A stretch of DNA of 64,000 nucleotides from NCBI GenBank assembly GCA_021390615.1, contig JAJEJU010000024.1, positions 1,860,001 through 1,924,000 on the forward strand, given 5' to 3'. The number at the start of each line of letters is the position of its first letter. Positions within the stretch are counted from its first letter, which is position 1. Shown here one piece after another: positions 9,235 through 16,725 of the stretch. Both the position numbers and the translations under genes were made by a program. The notes under the pieces are model-generated. The model did no database searches, was not told where the DNA came from, and worked only from the letters and a program-made list of their open reading frames with translations. The stretch comes from Rhodanobacteraceae bacterium ZG21-1. GTDB lineage: Bacteria; Pseudomonadota; Gammaproteobacteria; Xanthomonadales; Rhodanobacteraceae.

Positions 9235-9858
9235 ATGGCCCTTGCCATCCGCGACGTGTGTGAGCACGAGCTGGATGCCGTGTTGGCGCTCAACAACGCC
9301 GCCGGCCACTCCATCCTCGCGCTGGACGCCACGCACCTGCGCTACTTCTACGAACACGCCAACTATTTCCGGGTGGCCGAGATCGACGGCCGGCTGGCCG
9401 GGTTCCTGATCGCCCTGCGGGAAGGCCAGAGCTACGGCAGCCCGAACTATCGCTGGTTCAGCGAGCACTACCCGCAGTTCGTCTACATCGACCGCATCGT
9501 GATCGCCAACGAGTACCGACGACACGGGCTGGGGCGCATCTTCTATTGCGATGTGAACAGCTACGCCGAAGTGCGGGTGCCGCTGCTCACCTGCGAGGTG
9601 TTCCTGGAGCCGCGCGACGACGTGGTCGTGCTGTTCCACGGCACCTACGGCTTCCAGGAAGTGGGCCAGCAGCGCATGGGTGAACACGGGCCGCAGGTGA
9701 GCCTGCTGGCCAAGGACCTGCCCAGCTACGCCTACGTACGCGAAACCTGGCTCGAGCATGGCGGCCTGCCCGACGTGCCCTGGCTGGCCGAGCGGGCCCA
9801 TCTGCGCCACGATCGGGCGCCGGCGCCACGACGGCTGGCCGGGGAGCGCGGCGCATGA
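9235..9858 (+). CDS. GNAT family N-acetyltransferase
   Basis: The 207-residue protein has a GNAT fold. VYIDRIVIANEYRRHGLGR (about residues 83-101) holds beta-4 and the acetyl-CoA pyrophosphate loop R-x-x-G-x-G/A. Later segments FEL-type VFLEPRDD and FHGTYGFQEVGQQ fit the acceptor half. A GGAG-type site stands about 8 bases before the ATG. The stop overlaps the minC start by four bases (ATGA), so it is the first gene of the minCDE unit. The acceptor substrate is unknown; a link with division is suggested only by the gene order. Confidence 0.87.
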   Translation: MALAIRDVCEHELDAVLALNNAAGHSILALDATHLRYFYEHANYFRVAEIDGRLAGFLIALREGQSYGSPNYRWFSEHYPQFVYIDRIVIANEYRRHGLGRIFYCDVNSYAEVRVPLLTCEVFLEPRDDVVVLFHGTYGFQEVGQQRMGEHGPQVSLLAKDLPSYAYVRETWLEHGGLPDVPWLAERAHLRHDRAPAPRRLAGERGA

Positions 9859-10628
9859 ATGCACGTGCCGAAACGGCCGACGCCTGCGACCTGCGCTTCG
9901 GACAAGTGGGCATCGCCTCAGTGCGGATCCGCCGACCCGACGCCGCCGCGCTGTGCGAGGAACTGGAGCGCCGCGTGCGCAGCGCCCCGCAGCTGTTCGC
10001 GCGCGCCGCCGTGGTGCTCGACCTCAGCCACCTGCTGAACCTGCCCGACGACGGCACCGTGGACGCCTTGCTCGAAGCCGTCCGCAGCGCCGGCATGCTG
10101 CCGGTGGGCCTGGCCTACGGCACCAGCGAGGTCGAGGCGCTGTCCAAGCGCATGGGCTTGCCGCTGATCGCCAAGTTCCGCGCCGCCTACGAGCCCGCCG
10201 ACGGCGGCAGCATCGCCCCGCCCGCGCCCGCCAGCGCACCGGCGCCGCAGGCCGTGCCGACGCCGACCGCAGCGGTCCAAGCTGCGCCGGCCGTTTCCGC
10301 CGTCGGCGCCATGCATCAGGTGGGCACCGTGCGTTCGGGCCAGCAGATCTATGCGCGCGACCGCGACATGGTAGTCACCGGGGCGATCGCCAACGGCGCC
10401 GAAGTGATCGCGGACGGCGACATCCACATCTACGGCACCCTGCGCGGCCGCGCGATGGCCGGCGCGCAAGGCAACGAAAAGGCACGCATCTTCGTGTCCG
10501 ACTTCCATGCCGAATTGGTGGCTATCGCCGGCCACTACCGGGTCTTCGAGCAAATTCCTAAAGACCTCGAGGGCCGGTCCGTGCAATGCTGGCTGGAAGG
10601 CGAAAAACTATTGATCGCGAAGCTCTGA
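9855..10628 (+). CDS. minC: septum site-determining protein MinC
   Basis: MinC inhibits FtsZ polymerisation away from mid-cell. The 257-residue product has the N-terminal FtsZ-interacting domain (about residues 10-105), a Pro/Ala-rich linker (about 112-150), and the C-terminal beta-helix domain. The last contains VRSGQQIYARDRDMVVTGAI, ADGDIHIYGTLRGRAMAG and ARIFVSDFHAELVAIAG, all diagnostic for MinC. It overlaps the acetyltransferase gene by four bases and precedes minD by 52 bases. Confidence 0.97.
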   Translation: MNARAETADACDLRFGQVGIASVRIRRPDAAALCEELERRVRSAPQLFARAAVVLDLSHLLNLPDDGTVDALLEAVRSAGMLPVGLAYGTSEVEALSKRMGLPLIAKFRAAYEPADGGSIAPPAPASAPAPQAVPTPTAAVQAAPAVSAVGAMHQVGTVRSGQQIYARDRDMVVTGAIANGAEVIADGDIHIYGTLRGRAMAGAQGNEKARIFVSDFHAELVAIAGHYRVFEQIPKDLEGRSVQCWLEGEKLLIAKL

Positions 10629-10680
10629 CGATCACCGCAACACCCACCACGAACAACAAAAATACCCGGGAGATGGTTCC

Positions 10681-11496
10681 TTGACTGCAGAGATCATTGT
10701 TGTCACCTCTGGCAAAGGCGGCGTCGGCAAGACCACCACCAGCGCGTCCTTCGCCACCGGCCTGGCGATGAGCGGCAAGAAGGTCGCGGTGATCGACTTC
10801 GACGTCGGCCTGCGCAATCTCGACCTGATCATGGGCTGCGAGCGCCGCGTGGTGTACGACTTCGTCAATGTCGTGCACGGCGAGGCCACCCTGAAGCAGG
10901 CGCTGATCAAGGACAAGCGCTACGAGAATCTCTATGTGCTCGCCGCCAGCCAGACCCGCGACAAGGACGCACTGACCCAGGAAGGCGTGGAAAAGGTGCT
11001 GCAGGGCCTGTCCGAGGACGGCTTCGACTACGTGGTGTGCGACTCTCCGGCCGGCATCGAGAAAGGCGCCCATCTGGCCATGTACTTCGCCGACCGCGCA
11101 GTGGTGGTGGTCAACCCCGAGGTGTCGTCGGTGCGCGACTCGGACCGCATCCTCGGTCTGCTCGCCAGCAAGACCCGCCGTGCCGAGCGCGGCGACGGCG
11201 CGATCGTGCAGCACCTGCTGCTCACCCGCTACAACCCGGCCCGCGTCGCCGCCGGCGAGATGCTCAGCGTCTCCGACGTCGAGGAAATCCTCGGCATCAA
11301 GGTGGTCGGCGTGATCCCTGAATCCGAGAACGTGCTGGCCGCCTCCAATGCCGGCGTGCCGGTGATCCTCGACGCCGATTCGCAGGTGGGCCAGGCCTAC
11401 AGCGACACCGTGGCCCGCGTACTCGGCGAAGAGCGCCCGCTGCGCTTTCTTGACGCACCCAAGAAGGGCTTCTTCCAGCGAGTATTCGGAGGTTGA
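10681..11496 (+). CDS. minD: septum site-determining protein MinD
   Basis: MinD is the membrane-associated ATPase that recruits MinC and oscillates with MinE. The 271-residue product has the deviant Walker [10 protein letters not shown] at residues 11-19, [19 protein letters not shown], and the C-terminal amphipathic membrane-targeting helix ([11 protein letters not shown]). The start codon is TTG, preceded by GGGAGATGG; the conserved N-terminus [13 protein letters not shown] follows at once, so the TTG is well supported. Confidence 0.98.
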   Translation: MTAEIIVVTSGKGGVGKTTTSASFATGLAMSGKKVAVIDFDVGLRNLDLIMGCERRVVYDFVNVVHGEATLKQALIKDKRYENLYVLAASQTRDKDALTQEGVEKVLQGLSEDGFDYVVCDSPAGIEKGAHLAMYFADRAVVVVNPEVSSVRDSDRILGLLASKTRRAERGDGAIVQHLLLTRYNPARVAAGEMLSVSDVEEILGIKVVGVIPESENVLAASNAGVPVILDADSQVGQAYSDTVARVLGEERPLRFLDAPKKGFFQRVFGG

Positions 11497-11501
11497 GCAC
11501 G

Positions 11502-11765
11502 ATGGGCATCCTCGATTTCCTGAAGCGCAAGCCGGAACCCAGTGCAGGCATCGCCAAGGAACGCCTGCGCATCATCGTGGCGCAGGAGCGCTCCACCCGC
11601 GGCGCCCCGGACTACCTGCCGCTGCTGCGCAGCGAACTGCTCGAAGTCATCAAGAAGTACGTCCACGTCGACCTCGATGCGATCAGCATCAATGTCGAGC
11701 GCGACAGCGGCCACGAAGTGCTGGAACTGTCCGTGGCGCTGCCCGACGGCAAGTCCGGGTCCTGA
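11502..11765 (+). CDS. minE: cell division topological specificity factor MinE
   Basis: MinE stimulates the MinD ATPase and drives pole-to-pole oscillation. The 87-residue product has the usual length. It shows the membrane-binding N-terminus GILDFLKRK, the anti-MinCD segment [12 protein letters not shown] and the dimer domain [20 protein letters not shown]. The ATG at 11502 gives the family-typical start; an in-frame TTG three codons earlier overlaps the minD stop and is less likely. Confidence 0.96.
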   Translation: MGILDFLKRKPEPSAGIAKERLRIIVAQERSTRGAPDYLPLLRSELLEVIKKYVHVDLDAISINVERDSGHEVLELSVALPDGKSGS

Positions 11766-11777
11766 GCCTCGGTGTAG

Positions 11778-11799
11778 GCCGGCGGCACGCCGCCGGCCG
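11778..11799 (+). terminator. possible terminator hairpin after minE
   Basis: A 9-bp GC inverted repeat (GGCCGGCGG, 4-base loop) lies 12 bases after the minE stop. No T tract follows, so termination by this element alone is uncertain. Confidence 0.35.
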
Positions 11800-12418
11800 C
11801 AATGGCGCTGCACATTCTCGCCGGCTGCTTGCCTGCATGGCGCCGGGATTGCGCATGGCGTGATTGGACCGTGACCTAAGCCAAGCGCCACCGCCGATCT
11901 CCATGCGGCGCGATCGGCCACCGTGCTGGTCGAATGCGTGGCCACCCGGCGCCTGGCCAAACATCGGTGTCTGCTCCAGTGCCGCGACAGTGGCGCGACG
12001 CGGATCGCGCCACCATGGGCCGGCTACTGCCAGGCCACAGCAAGCCGCCGTTCTCTAGAGGGCGTGGCGGAAACACCGTGCCGTCGGAACGCGTGGACGC
12101 AGGCGGCAGCAGCCTCAAGTCAGGACCGGCGCATCGGGCTCTCATGAAACAGCGCCTGCTCGCCATCAGATCGACGGGTTCGGCGCAGTACCGCATTCCT
12201 TGCCGCCGTCGAGGCTTGGCCGCAAAGCTACCGGAGCGAAGATCGATCGGCGGGCGCTGACTCCCGCCAGGCAAGCCGTGGGAAACTTCGGCTCGATCAA
12301 GTCGGTGTGTCAGCGTGTCTTCGCAAGCTGCGGTTTTGCAACCGGCCCGTTTATGCAGCCCAGGCATGACGGTGCACATCGAACGATCTGGGCTGCATCA
12401 TCTCCGGAAACCTGAGCC
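11800..12418 (+). other. gene-free stretch between minE and the HExxH gene
   Basis: Short ORFs occur in several frames but none has a ribosome site, family motif or credible composition. I see no RNA gene or repeat here. Confidence 0.5.
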
Positions 12419-12916
12419 ATGCACGAGAATCCCAGCCCGGCCGCCCAGGTCCTGCGCGTGGCCGAGATCGGCCTCGCGGCGCCTGCCGCCCTGCTGGCCC
12501 ACTACGGGCTGGCGCTGCAGCGCGTGGCCGATGGCCAGCCGATTCCAGGCAGCTTCTGGGGCGACGAGGAGGCCGGCATCATCGGCGAGACCGTCTACGT
12601 GCGCGACGACACGCCGGTGCACTCGCTGCTGCACGAGGCCTGCCATCTGATCGTGCTGCCGCCGCCGCGCCGCGCCGCCGTGCACACCGACGCGACCGAC
12701 TCGATCGAGGAAGAGGACGCCACCTGCTACCTGCAGATCATGCTGGCCGACCAACTGCCCGGCGTCGGCCGCGCGCGGCTGGCTGCCGACATGGATGCCT
12801 GGGGCTATACGTTCCGGCTCGGCTCCGCCCAGGCCTGGTTCGAGCAGGATGCCGAGGACGCCAAAGCCTGGCTGATCGCGCGCGGCCTGCTGGCCGAGGA
12901 CGGCCGCCCGCGCTGA
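12419..12916 (+). CDS. conserved small protein with HExxH motif (putative metallopeptidase fold)
   Basis: The 165-residue protein has no signal peptide or membrane segment. Around residue 70 it reads SLLHEACHLIV, a match to the zincin motif H-E-x-x-H. A Glu-rich segment SIEEEDATCYLQ follows 20-30 residues later and could supply a third ligand. I do not recognise the family by name. The coding frame beats the longer opposite-strand ORF because it contains this motif and has a more natural composition. Function unknown; zinc binding and proteolysis are inferences. Confidence 0.72.
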   Translation: MHENPSPAAQVLRVAEIGLAAPAALLAHYGLALQRVADGQPIPGSFWGDEEAGIIGETVYVRDDTPVHSLLHEACHLIVLPPPRRAAVHTDATDSIEEEDATCYLQIMLADQLPGVGRARLAADMDAWGYTFRLGSAQAWFEQDAEDAKAWLIARGLLAEDGRPR

Positions 12917-13032
12917 GCGCGACCTTCCATCGCCCTGGTGCCCGCCACGCCTGATCAGGCGTCCGGCATGCTCGGGGCCGCGCCATGCACTCGTCTGCAG
13001 ACCTAGGGTGCTTTCGGCTACCATGCCCGCAT

Positions 13033-13115
13033 GGGAGATGGCATGCCTCCCGTTCCGTCGAGGAACAAACCGCCTTGCGCCCCCGCCCCGGGCAAGGTTG
13101 ATGATGCCTGCACTA
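13033..13115 (+). promoter_or_regulatory. fluoride riboswitch (crcB motif)
   Basis: The stretch matches the crcB-motif aptamer. P1 is GGGAG (13033-13037) with CTCCC (13047-13051) and encloses ATGGCATGC. The loop bases GGCAT (13040-13044) pair with ATGCC (13104-13108) as the pseudoknot, next to the conserved TGATG. An optional hairpin, GTTCC/GGAAC (13052-13066), precedes the conserved AAAC, and a second stem CCTTGC/GCAAGG (13073-13097) follows. Downstream, CCTTGCCGGGG (13120-13130) could pair instead with 13086-13097, disrupting that stem; this looks like the expression platform. It lies directly upstream of the fluoride channel gene crcB. Confidence 0.85.
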
Positions 13116-13188
13116 CCGGCCTTGCCGGGGCGCAGGCGCGTGCCCGTCCCGCCAAGCCTCTTCAACGTCACTGAAAGGAGACTTGCTC

Positions 13189-13575
13189 GTGGGCTGGATC
13201 GGATTTCTCGCCGTCGGCGTCGGCGGCGCTCTCGGTTGCTGGCTGCGCTGGTTCCTGGGCTACACGCTCAACGCTCTGTTCCCCACCTTGCCGCTCGGCA
13301 CGCTGGCCGCCAACCTGATCGGCGGCCTGGTGATGGGCTGCGTGATGGGCCTGTGGGAACACTTCCAGGCATGGCCGCCGGAACTGCGCCTGTTCGTCTT
13401 CACCGGCTTCCTGGGCGGGCTCACCACGTTCTCCACCTTCTCGGCCGAGTCGGCCACCCTGCTGCTGCGCCAACAGTATTTCTGGTTCGGCAGCCATGTC
13501 GCCGTGCATCTGATCGGTTCGCTCAGCCTGACCGTGCTCGGCCTGAGCATCGTGCGCAGCCTGCTGCGCCATTGA
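13189..13575 (+). CDS. crcB: fluoride-specific ion channel CrcB/FluC
   Basis: Fluc channels export fluoride as dual-topology dimers. The 128-residue product has four membrane segments with the family motifs GGALGCWLRW, GTLAANLIGG and GFLGGLTTFSTFS; the Asn and the Phe/Thr-rich track are pore elements. The start is taken as the GTG at 13189 because AAGGAG (13175-13180) is well spaced from it; the in-frame TTG at 13183 is only two bases from that site. A fluoride riboswitch precedes it and a DUF190 gene follows after 13 bases. Confidence 0.95.
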   Translation: MGWIGFLAVGVGGALGCWLRWFLGYTLNALFPTLPLGTLAANLIGGLVMGCVMGLWEHFQAWPPELRLFVFTGFLGGLTTFSTFSAESATLLLRQQYFWFGSHVAVHLIGSLSLTVLGLSIVRSLLRH

Positions 13576-13588
13576 CGAGGAGACCTCG

Positions 13589-13927
13589 ATGACCTCCCAG
13601 ACCTCCATCTCCGGCGTGCAGCTCAGCCTCTACGTGCACGCGCGCGCCCGCCACCAAGGCCAGTTGCTCAGCGAATGGCTGCTCGAGCAGGCCAGGCGCG
13701 CCGGCATCGGCGGCGGCTCGGTGTTCCGCGCGATCGCCGGCTACGGCCGCCACGGCGTGCTGCACGAGGAACAATTCTTCGACCTGGTCGACGACCTGCC
13801 CGTGAAGCTGGAATTCCTGCTCAGCGCCGCCCAGGCCGAGAGCCTGCTGCAGCAATTGCGCGAGCAGCGCGTGGACGCCGTGTATGCAAGTGCACCGGCA
13901 GAATTCGGCCTGCTCGGCAGCGATTGA
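13589..13927 (+). CDS. DUF190 domain-containing protein
   Basis: The 112-residue cytosolic protein fits DUF190. Visible features are the short beta strand LSLYVHARARHQG, then LSEWLLEQARRAGIGGGSVF and GYGRHGVLHE. DUF190 proteins are small ferredoxin-like folds related to PII-type proteins and are often encoded next to crcB, as here (13 bases after its stop). Its role in fluoride resistance is not established. It is probably under control of the same riboswitch. The cfa gene follows after 32 bases. Confidence 0.85.
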   Translation: MTSQTSISGVQLSLYVHARARHQGQLLSEWLLEQARRAGIGGGSVFRAIAGYGRHGVLHEEQFFDLVDDLPVKLEFLLSAAQAESLLQQLREQRVDAVYASAPAEFGLLGSD

Positions 13928-13959
13928 ACCTTCCCTTCCTCCCGGCCACGGAGCCGTCC

Positions 13960-15078
13960 ATGAAACAGGATTCGCTCAAGCAGCGCGCCGCGCAACTGCT
14001 CGAACTGGCCGGAATCCATCTGGACGGCACGGCGCCCACCGATCTGCGCGTCAACGACGAACGCCTGTATGCCCGCGTCTTCGCCCACGGCTCGCTGGGA
14101 CTGGGCGAGGCCTACATGGACGGCTGGTGGGATGCCGACGACCTGCCCGGCATGTTCACCCGCATCCTCGGCGCCCATCTGGACGAAGAGCTGAAGACGC
14201 TGGACACCTTGCTGGCGCATCTGCGGGCGCGCTTCATCAACCTGCAGCGCGGCGAACACGCCTACGAGATCGGCCACACCCACTACGACCTCGGCAACGA
14301 CCTGTTCGCCGCCATGCTCGGGCGACGGCTGGTGTATTCCTGCGGCTACTGGGCCGAGGCCGGCAACCTCGACGACGCCCAGGCGGCCAAGCTCGACCTG
14401 GTCTGCCGCAAGCTGCGCCTGCGCCCCGGTCAGCGCGTGCTGGACATCGGCTGCGGCTGGGGCGAAGCCCTGAAATACGCTGCCGAGCATTACGGCGTGG
14501 AAGGCGTCGGCATCACCGTGTCCGAAGAACAGGCCGAATTCGCCCGCGGCCTGTGCAGCGGGCTGCCGGTGCAGATCCGCCTGCAGGATTACCGCGAACT
14601 GCACGAGAGCTTCGACGCCGTGTTCTCGATCGGCATGTTCGAGCACGTGGGGCCGCTGAATTACCGCAGCTATTTCGAAGTGGTCAGGCGCTGCCTGCGC
14701 GACGACGGCCTGTCCCTGCTGCATTGCATCGGCAGCAACGGCCCGTCGGCGCGGCCCGATCCCTGGATCGAGAAGTACATCTTCCCCAACTCGGTGATCC
14801 CGGCGGCTTCGCAGGTCGCCGCTGCGCTGGAGGGCTTGTTCGTGGTGGAGGACTGGCACAATTTCGGCGCCGACTACGACCGCACGCTGAGCGCCTGGCG
14901 CGAGCGTTTCGATGCCGCCTGGCCGCAGCTGGCCGCGCGCTACGACCAGCGATTCCGCCGCATGTGGCATTTCTACCTGGCCGTTTCCGCGGCGATCTTC
15001 CGCAGTCGCCGCGACCAGCTGTGGCAGCTCACGCTCAGTCCGCACGGCGTTCCCGGTGGCTATCGCGTGCCGCGCTGA
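13960..15078 (+). CDS. cfa: cyclopropane-fatty-acyl-phospholipid synthase
   Basis: The enzyme transfers a methylene group from S-adenosylmethionine to double bonds of membrane acyl chains. The 372-residue product has an N-terminal lipid-binding region (GLGEAYMDGWWDADDL), then YDLGNDLFAAMLG and YSCGYW. The SAM site VLDIGCGWG is at about residues 160-168. The family segments SIGMFEHVG and WIEKYIFPN follow. The ATG at 13960 gives the expected N-terminus; a longer frame extends into the DUF190 gene and was rejected. Confidence 0.95.
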   Translation: MKQDSLKQRAAQLLELAGIHLDGTAPTDLRVNDERLYARVFAHGSLGLGEAYMDGWWDADDLPGMFTRILGAHLDEELKTLDTLLAHLRARFINLQRGEHAYEIGHTHYDLGNDLFAAMLGRRLVYSCGYWAEAGNLDDAQAAKLDLVCRKLRLRPGQRVLDIGCGWGEALKYAAEHYGVEGVGITVSEEQAEFARGLCSGLPVQIRLQDYRELHESFDAVFSIGMFEHVGPLNYRSYFEVVRRCLRDDGLSLLHCIGSNGPSARPDPWIEKYIFPNSVIPAASQVAAALEGLFVVEDWHNFGADYDRTLSAWRERFDAAWPQLAARYDQRFRRMWHFYLAVSAAIFRSRRDQLWQLTLSPHGVPGGYRVPR

Positions 15079-15115
15079 TTAAGCTGCGAAGCGAATCCCA
15101 GCCATCCGAGGCTCC

Positions 15116-15991
15116 ATGCGCCTGTTCCGCCGCTGCCTGATCGCCCTGCTGCCCGTCCTGCTGCTGATCGGCGCGTCGCCGATCCAGGCCCACCCCGCCC
15201 TGTGGGTGAGCAAGCACGCCGACAGCACGGTCTACCTGTTCGGCACCGTGCACCTGCTGCCGAACGACACCGACTGGCGTTTTCCGGCCCTGCAGCAAGC
15301 GCTCGCGGACAGCCAGACGCTGTACCTCGAACTGGTCGACGACGACCAGGCCAACATGGCCCAGCTGGTGATCCGCTACGGGCTGGACCCGTCGCACCCG
15401 CTGTCCAGCCAGCTCGACAAGGACGACAACGCCGCCCTGGCGCGCGCGGCGGAGGCTTCGGGCCTGCCGGGTGGCAGCCAGTCGCTGCAGCCGATGAAGC
15501 CGTGGCTGGCCGCGCTGACCCTGTCGGTGGCGCCGCTGATGAAGGCCGGCTTCGACCCTTCGCAGGGCGTGGACAAACAGCTCAGGAGCGAGATGAGCGC
15601 GCGCGGCAAGCCCGTGCTGGGGCTGGAAACCGCCGAGCAGCAGGTGCAGCTCCTGGCCGGCCTGTCGCAGTCGCTGCAGCTCGCTTTCCTGCGCGACACC
15701 TTGCGTGACGCCGACAAGGCTTCCGCCGAACTCAGCGCAATGGTCGACAAATGGAAGCAGGGCGACGTGGACGCCATCGCCCGCCTGGAAAACGACGACA
15801 TGAAAGGCGACGCGCCGGAGCTTTACCAGCGCCTCCTGGTCGATCGCAACAAGGCCTGGGCCAAGCAGATCCAGGTCTTGCTGCAGCGCCCCGGCACGGT
15901 CTTCATCGCGGTGGGCGCCGGCCACCTGGCCGGACCCGACAGCGTGCAGGCGCAACTGGCCAAGCTCGGCATCAGCACCCAGATCCGCTGA
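15116..15991 (+). CDS. TraB/GumN family exported protein
   Basis: The 291-residue protein has a signal peptide (cleavage near residue 25 after IQAHPA) and the TraB/GumN pattern. That pattern shows VYLFGTVHLLP near the N-terminus, LYLELVDDDQ, GVDKQLRSEMSARGKPVLGLE in the middle, and VFIAVGAGHLAGPDSV near the end. These G-x-x-H and G-A-x-H motifs resemble the TIKI/EreA metal-site fold, so hydrolytic activity is possible but unproven. Its start follows the cfa stop by 37 bases, so co-transcription with cfa is possible. Confidence 0.88.
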   Translation: MRLFRRCLIALLPVLLLIGASPIQAHPALWVSKHADSTVYLFGTVHLLPNDTDWRFPALQQALADSQTLYLELVDDDQANMAQLVIRYGLDPSHPLSSQLDKDDNAALARAAEASGLPGGSQSLQPMKPWLAALTLSVAPLMKAGFDPSQGVDKQLRSEMSARGKPVLGLETAEQQVQLLAGLSQSLQLAFLRDTLRDADKASAELSAMVDKWKQGDVDAIARLENDDMKGDAPELYQRLLVDRNKAWAKQIQVLLQRPGTVFIAVGAGHLAGPDSVQAQLAKLGISTQIR

Positions 15992-16026
15992 GCGGCCGGT
16001 TCAGGCTGGCTGCTTCAAGCTCCAGC

Positions 16027-16085
16027 TAGTTCAAGCCAAGTAGTTCAAGCCGACTAGCTCAAGTTAATTAGCTCAAGTTAACTAG
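16027..16085. repeat. 14-bp tandem repeat, four copies
   Basis: Four consecutive 14-mers: TAGTTCAAGCCAAG, TAGTTCAAGCCGAC, TAGCTCAAGTTAAT and TAGCTCAAGTTAAC, followed by a partial TAG. A more degenerate copy may precede at about 16011-16026. The array lies in the short space between convergent genes and is clearly AT-richer than its surroundings. Confidence 0.85.
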
Positions 16086-16096
16086 AAGCGCGCCGT

Positions 16097-16606
16097 TTAG
16101 AAACTCGCCGTCATCTGGCTGGGATGCATGCTCTTCTCGCCGTAGCGGAAACTGTATGAATCCATCTTGCCCAGGTCCTTGTAGGACACCACGATGCTGG
16201 CGGTCTGCGGGCCGTGGGCATGCTTGGCGCCGGGATGCGCCACCGGCGGCGGCGGCGCCTGGGCCAGCCCGATGCTGTAGACGTGGCCGGGCTCGGCGTC
16301 CTTGATCTCGAACGACAGCCAGTTGATCACCCGGCCGTCGGAGGCGACCACGCCGATCCGGTGCTCGCCGGGCAGCACGCGCACCCACAGCGTGCGGCCG
16401 CCGTTGTAGTGGTCCCAGGTGCTCTGGTCGTCGACGCGGCTGATGCCGCAGGTGTAGCCAGGATTGTCGACGCAGGAAAAGATCGCGGTATCCGAAAGCG
16501 GATGGTTCTTGTCGTCGTAGGCGATCCTGGGGCTCTTGTTGCCCAAGGTAGTGCACCCTGCCAGCAGGGCACAGCCTAGAATCGCCATCTTGCGTCGACT
16601 GAGCAT
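16097..16606 (-). CDS. putative lipoprotein, unknown function
   Basis: The predicted product of 169 residues starts MLSRRKMAILGCALLAGC, a textbook lipoprotein signal with lipobox LAGC. The ATG ending at 16606 was chosen because AAGG lies 8 bases upstream; an ATG ten codons earlier sits almost on top of a TAGAAT -10-like box. The mature part is mostly beta-like, with a Cys pair (SCVDNPGYTCG), the segment LPGEHRIGVVASDGR and a short Pro run PPPP near residue 120. I do not recognise the family. It is transcribed divergently from parC. Confidence 0.72.
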   Translation of the reverse strand: MLSRRKMAILGCALLAGCTTLGNKSPRIAYDDKNHPLSDTAIFSCVDNPGYTCGISRVDDQSTWDHYNGGRTLWVRVLPGEHRIGVVASDGRVINWLSFEIKDAEPGHVYSIGLAQAPPPPVAHPGAKHAHGPQTASIVVSYKDLGKMDSYSFRYGEKSMHPSQMTASF

Positions 16607-16725
16607 CGGTTTCGCCTTGGTTGCGCTCGCCTTCATCCCGGCGATTCTAGCCTAAGCGCCTTCGCATCTGGCACCATCGTCCGGCTGGGCGCCATCGACG
16701 CGCGCCATTCGATCAAAGCAAATCC

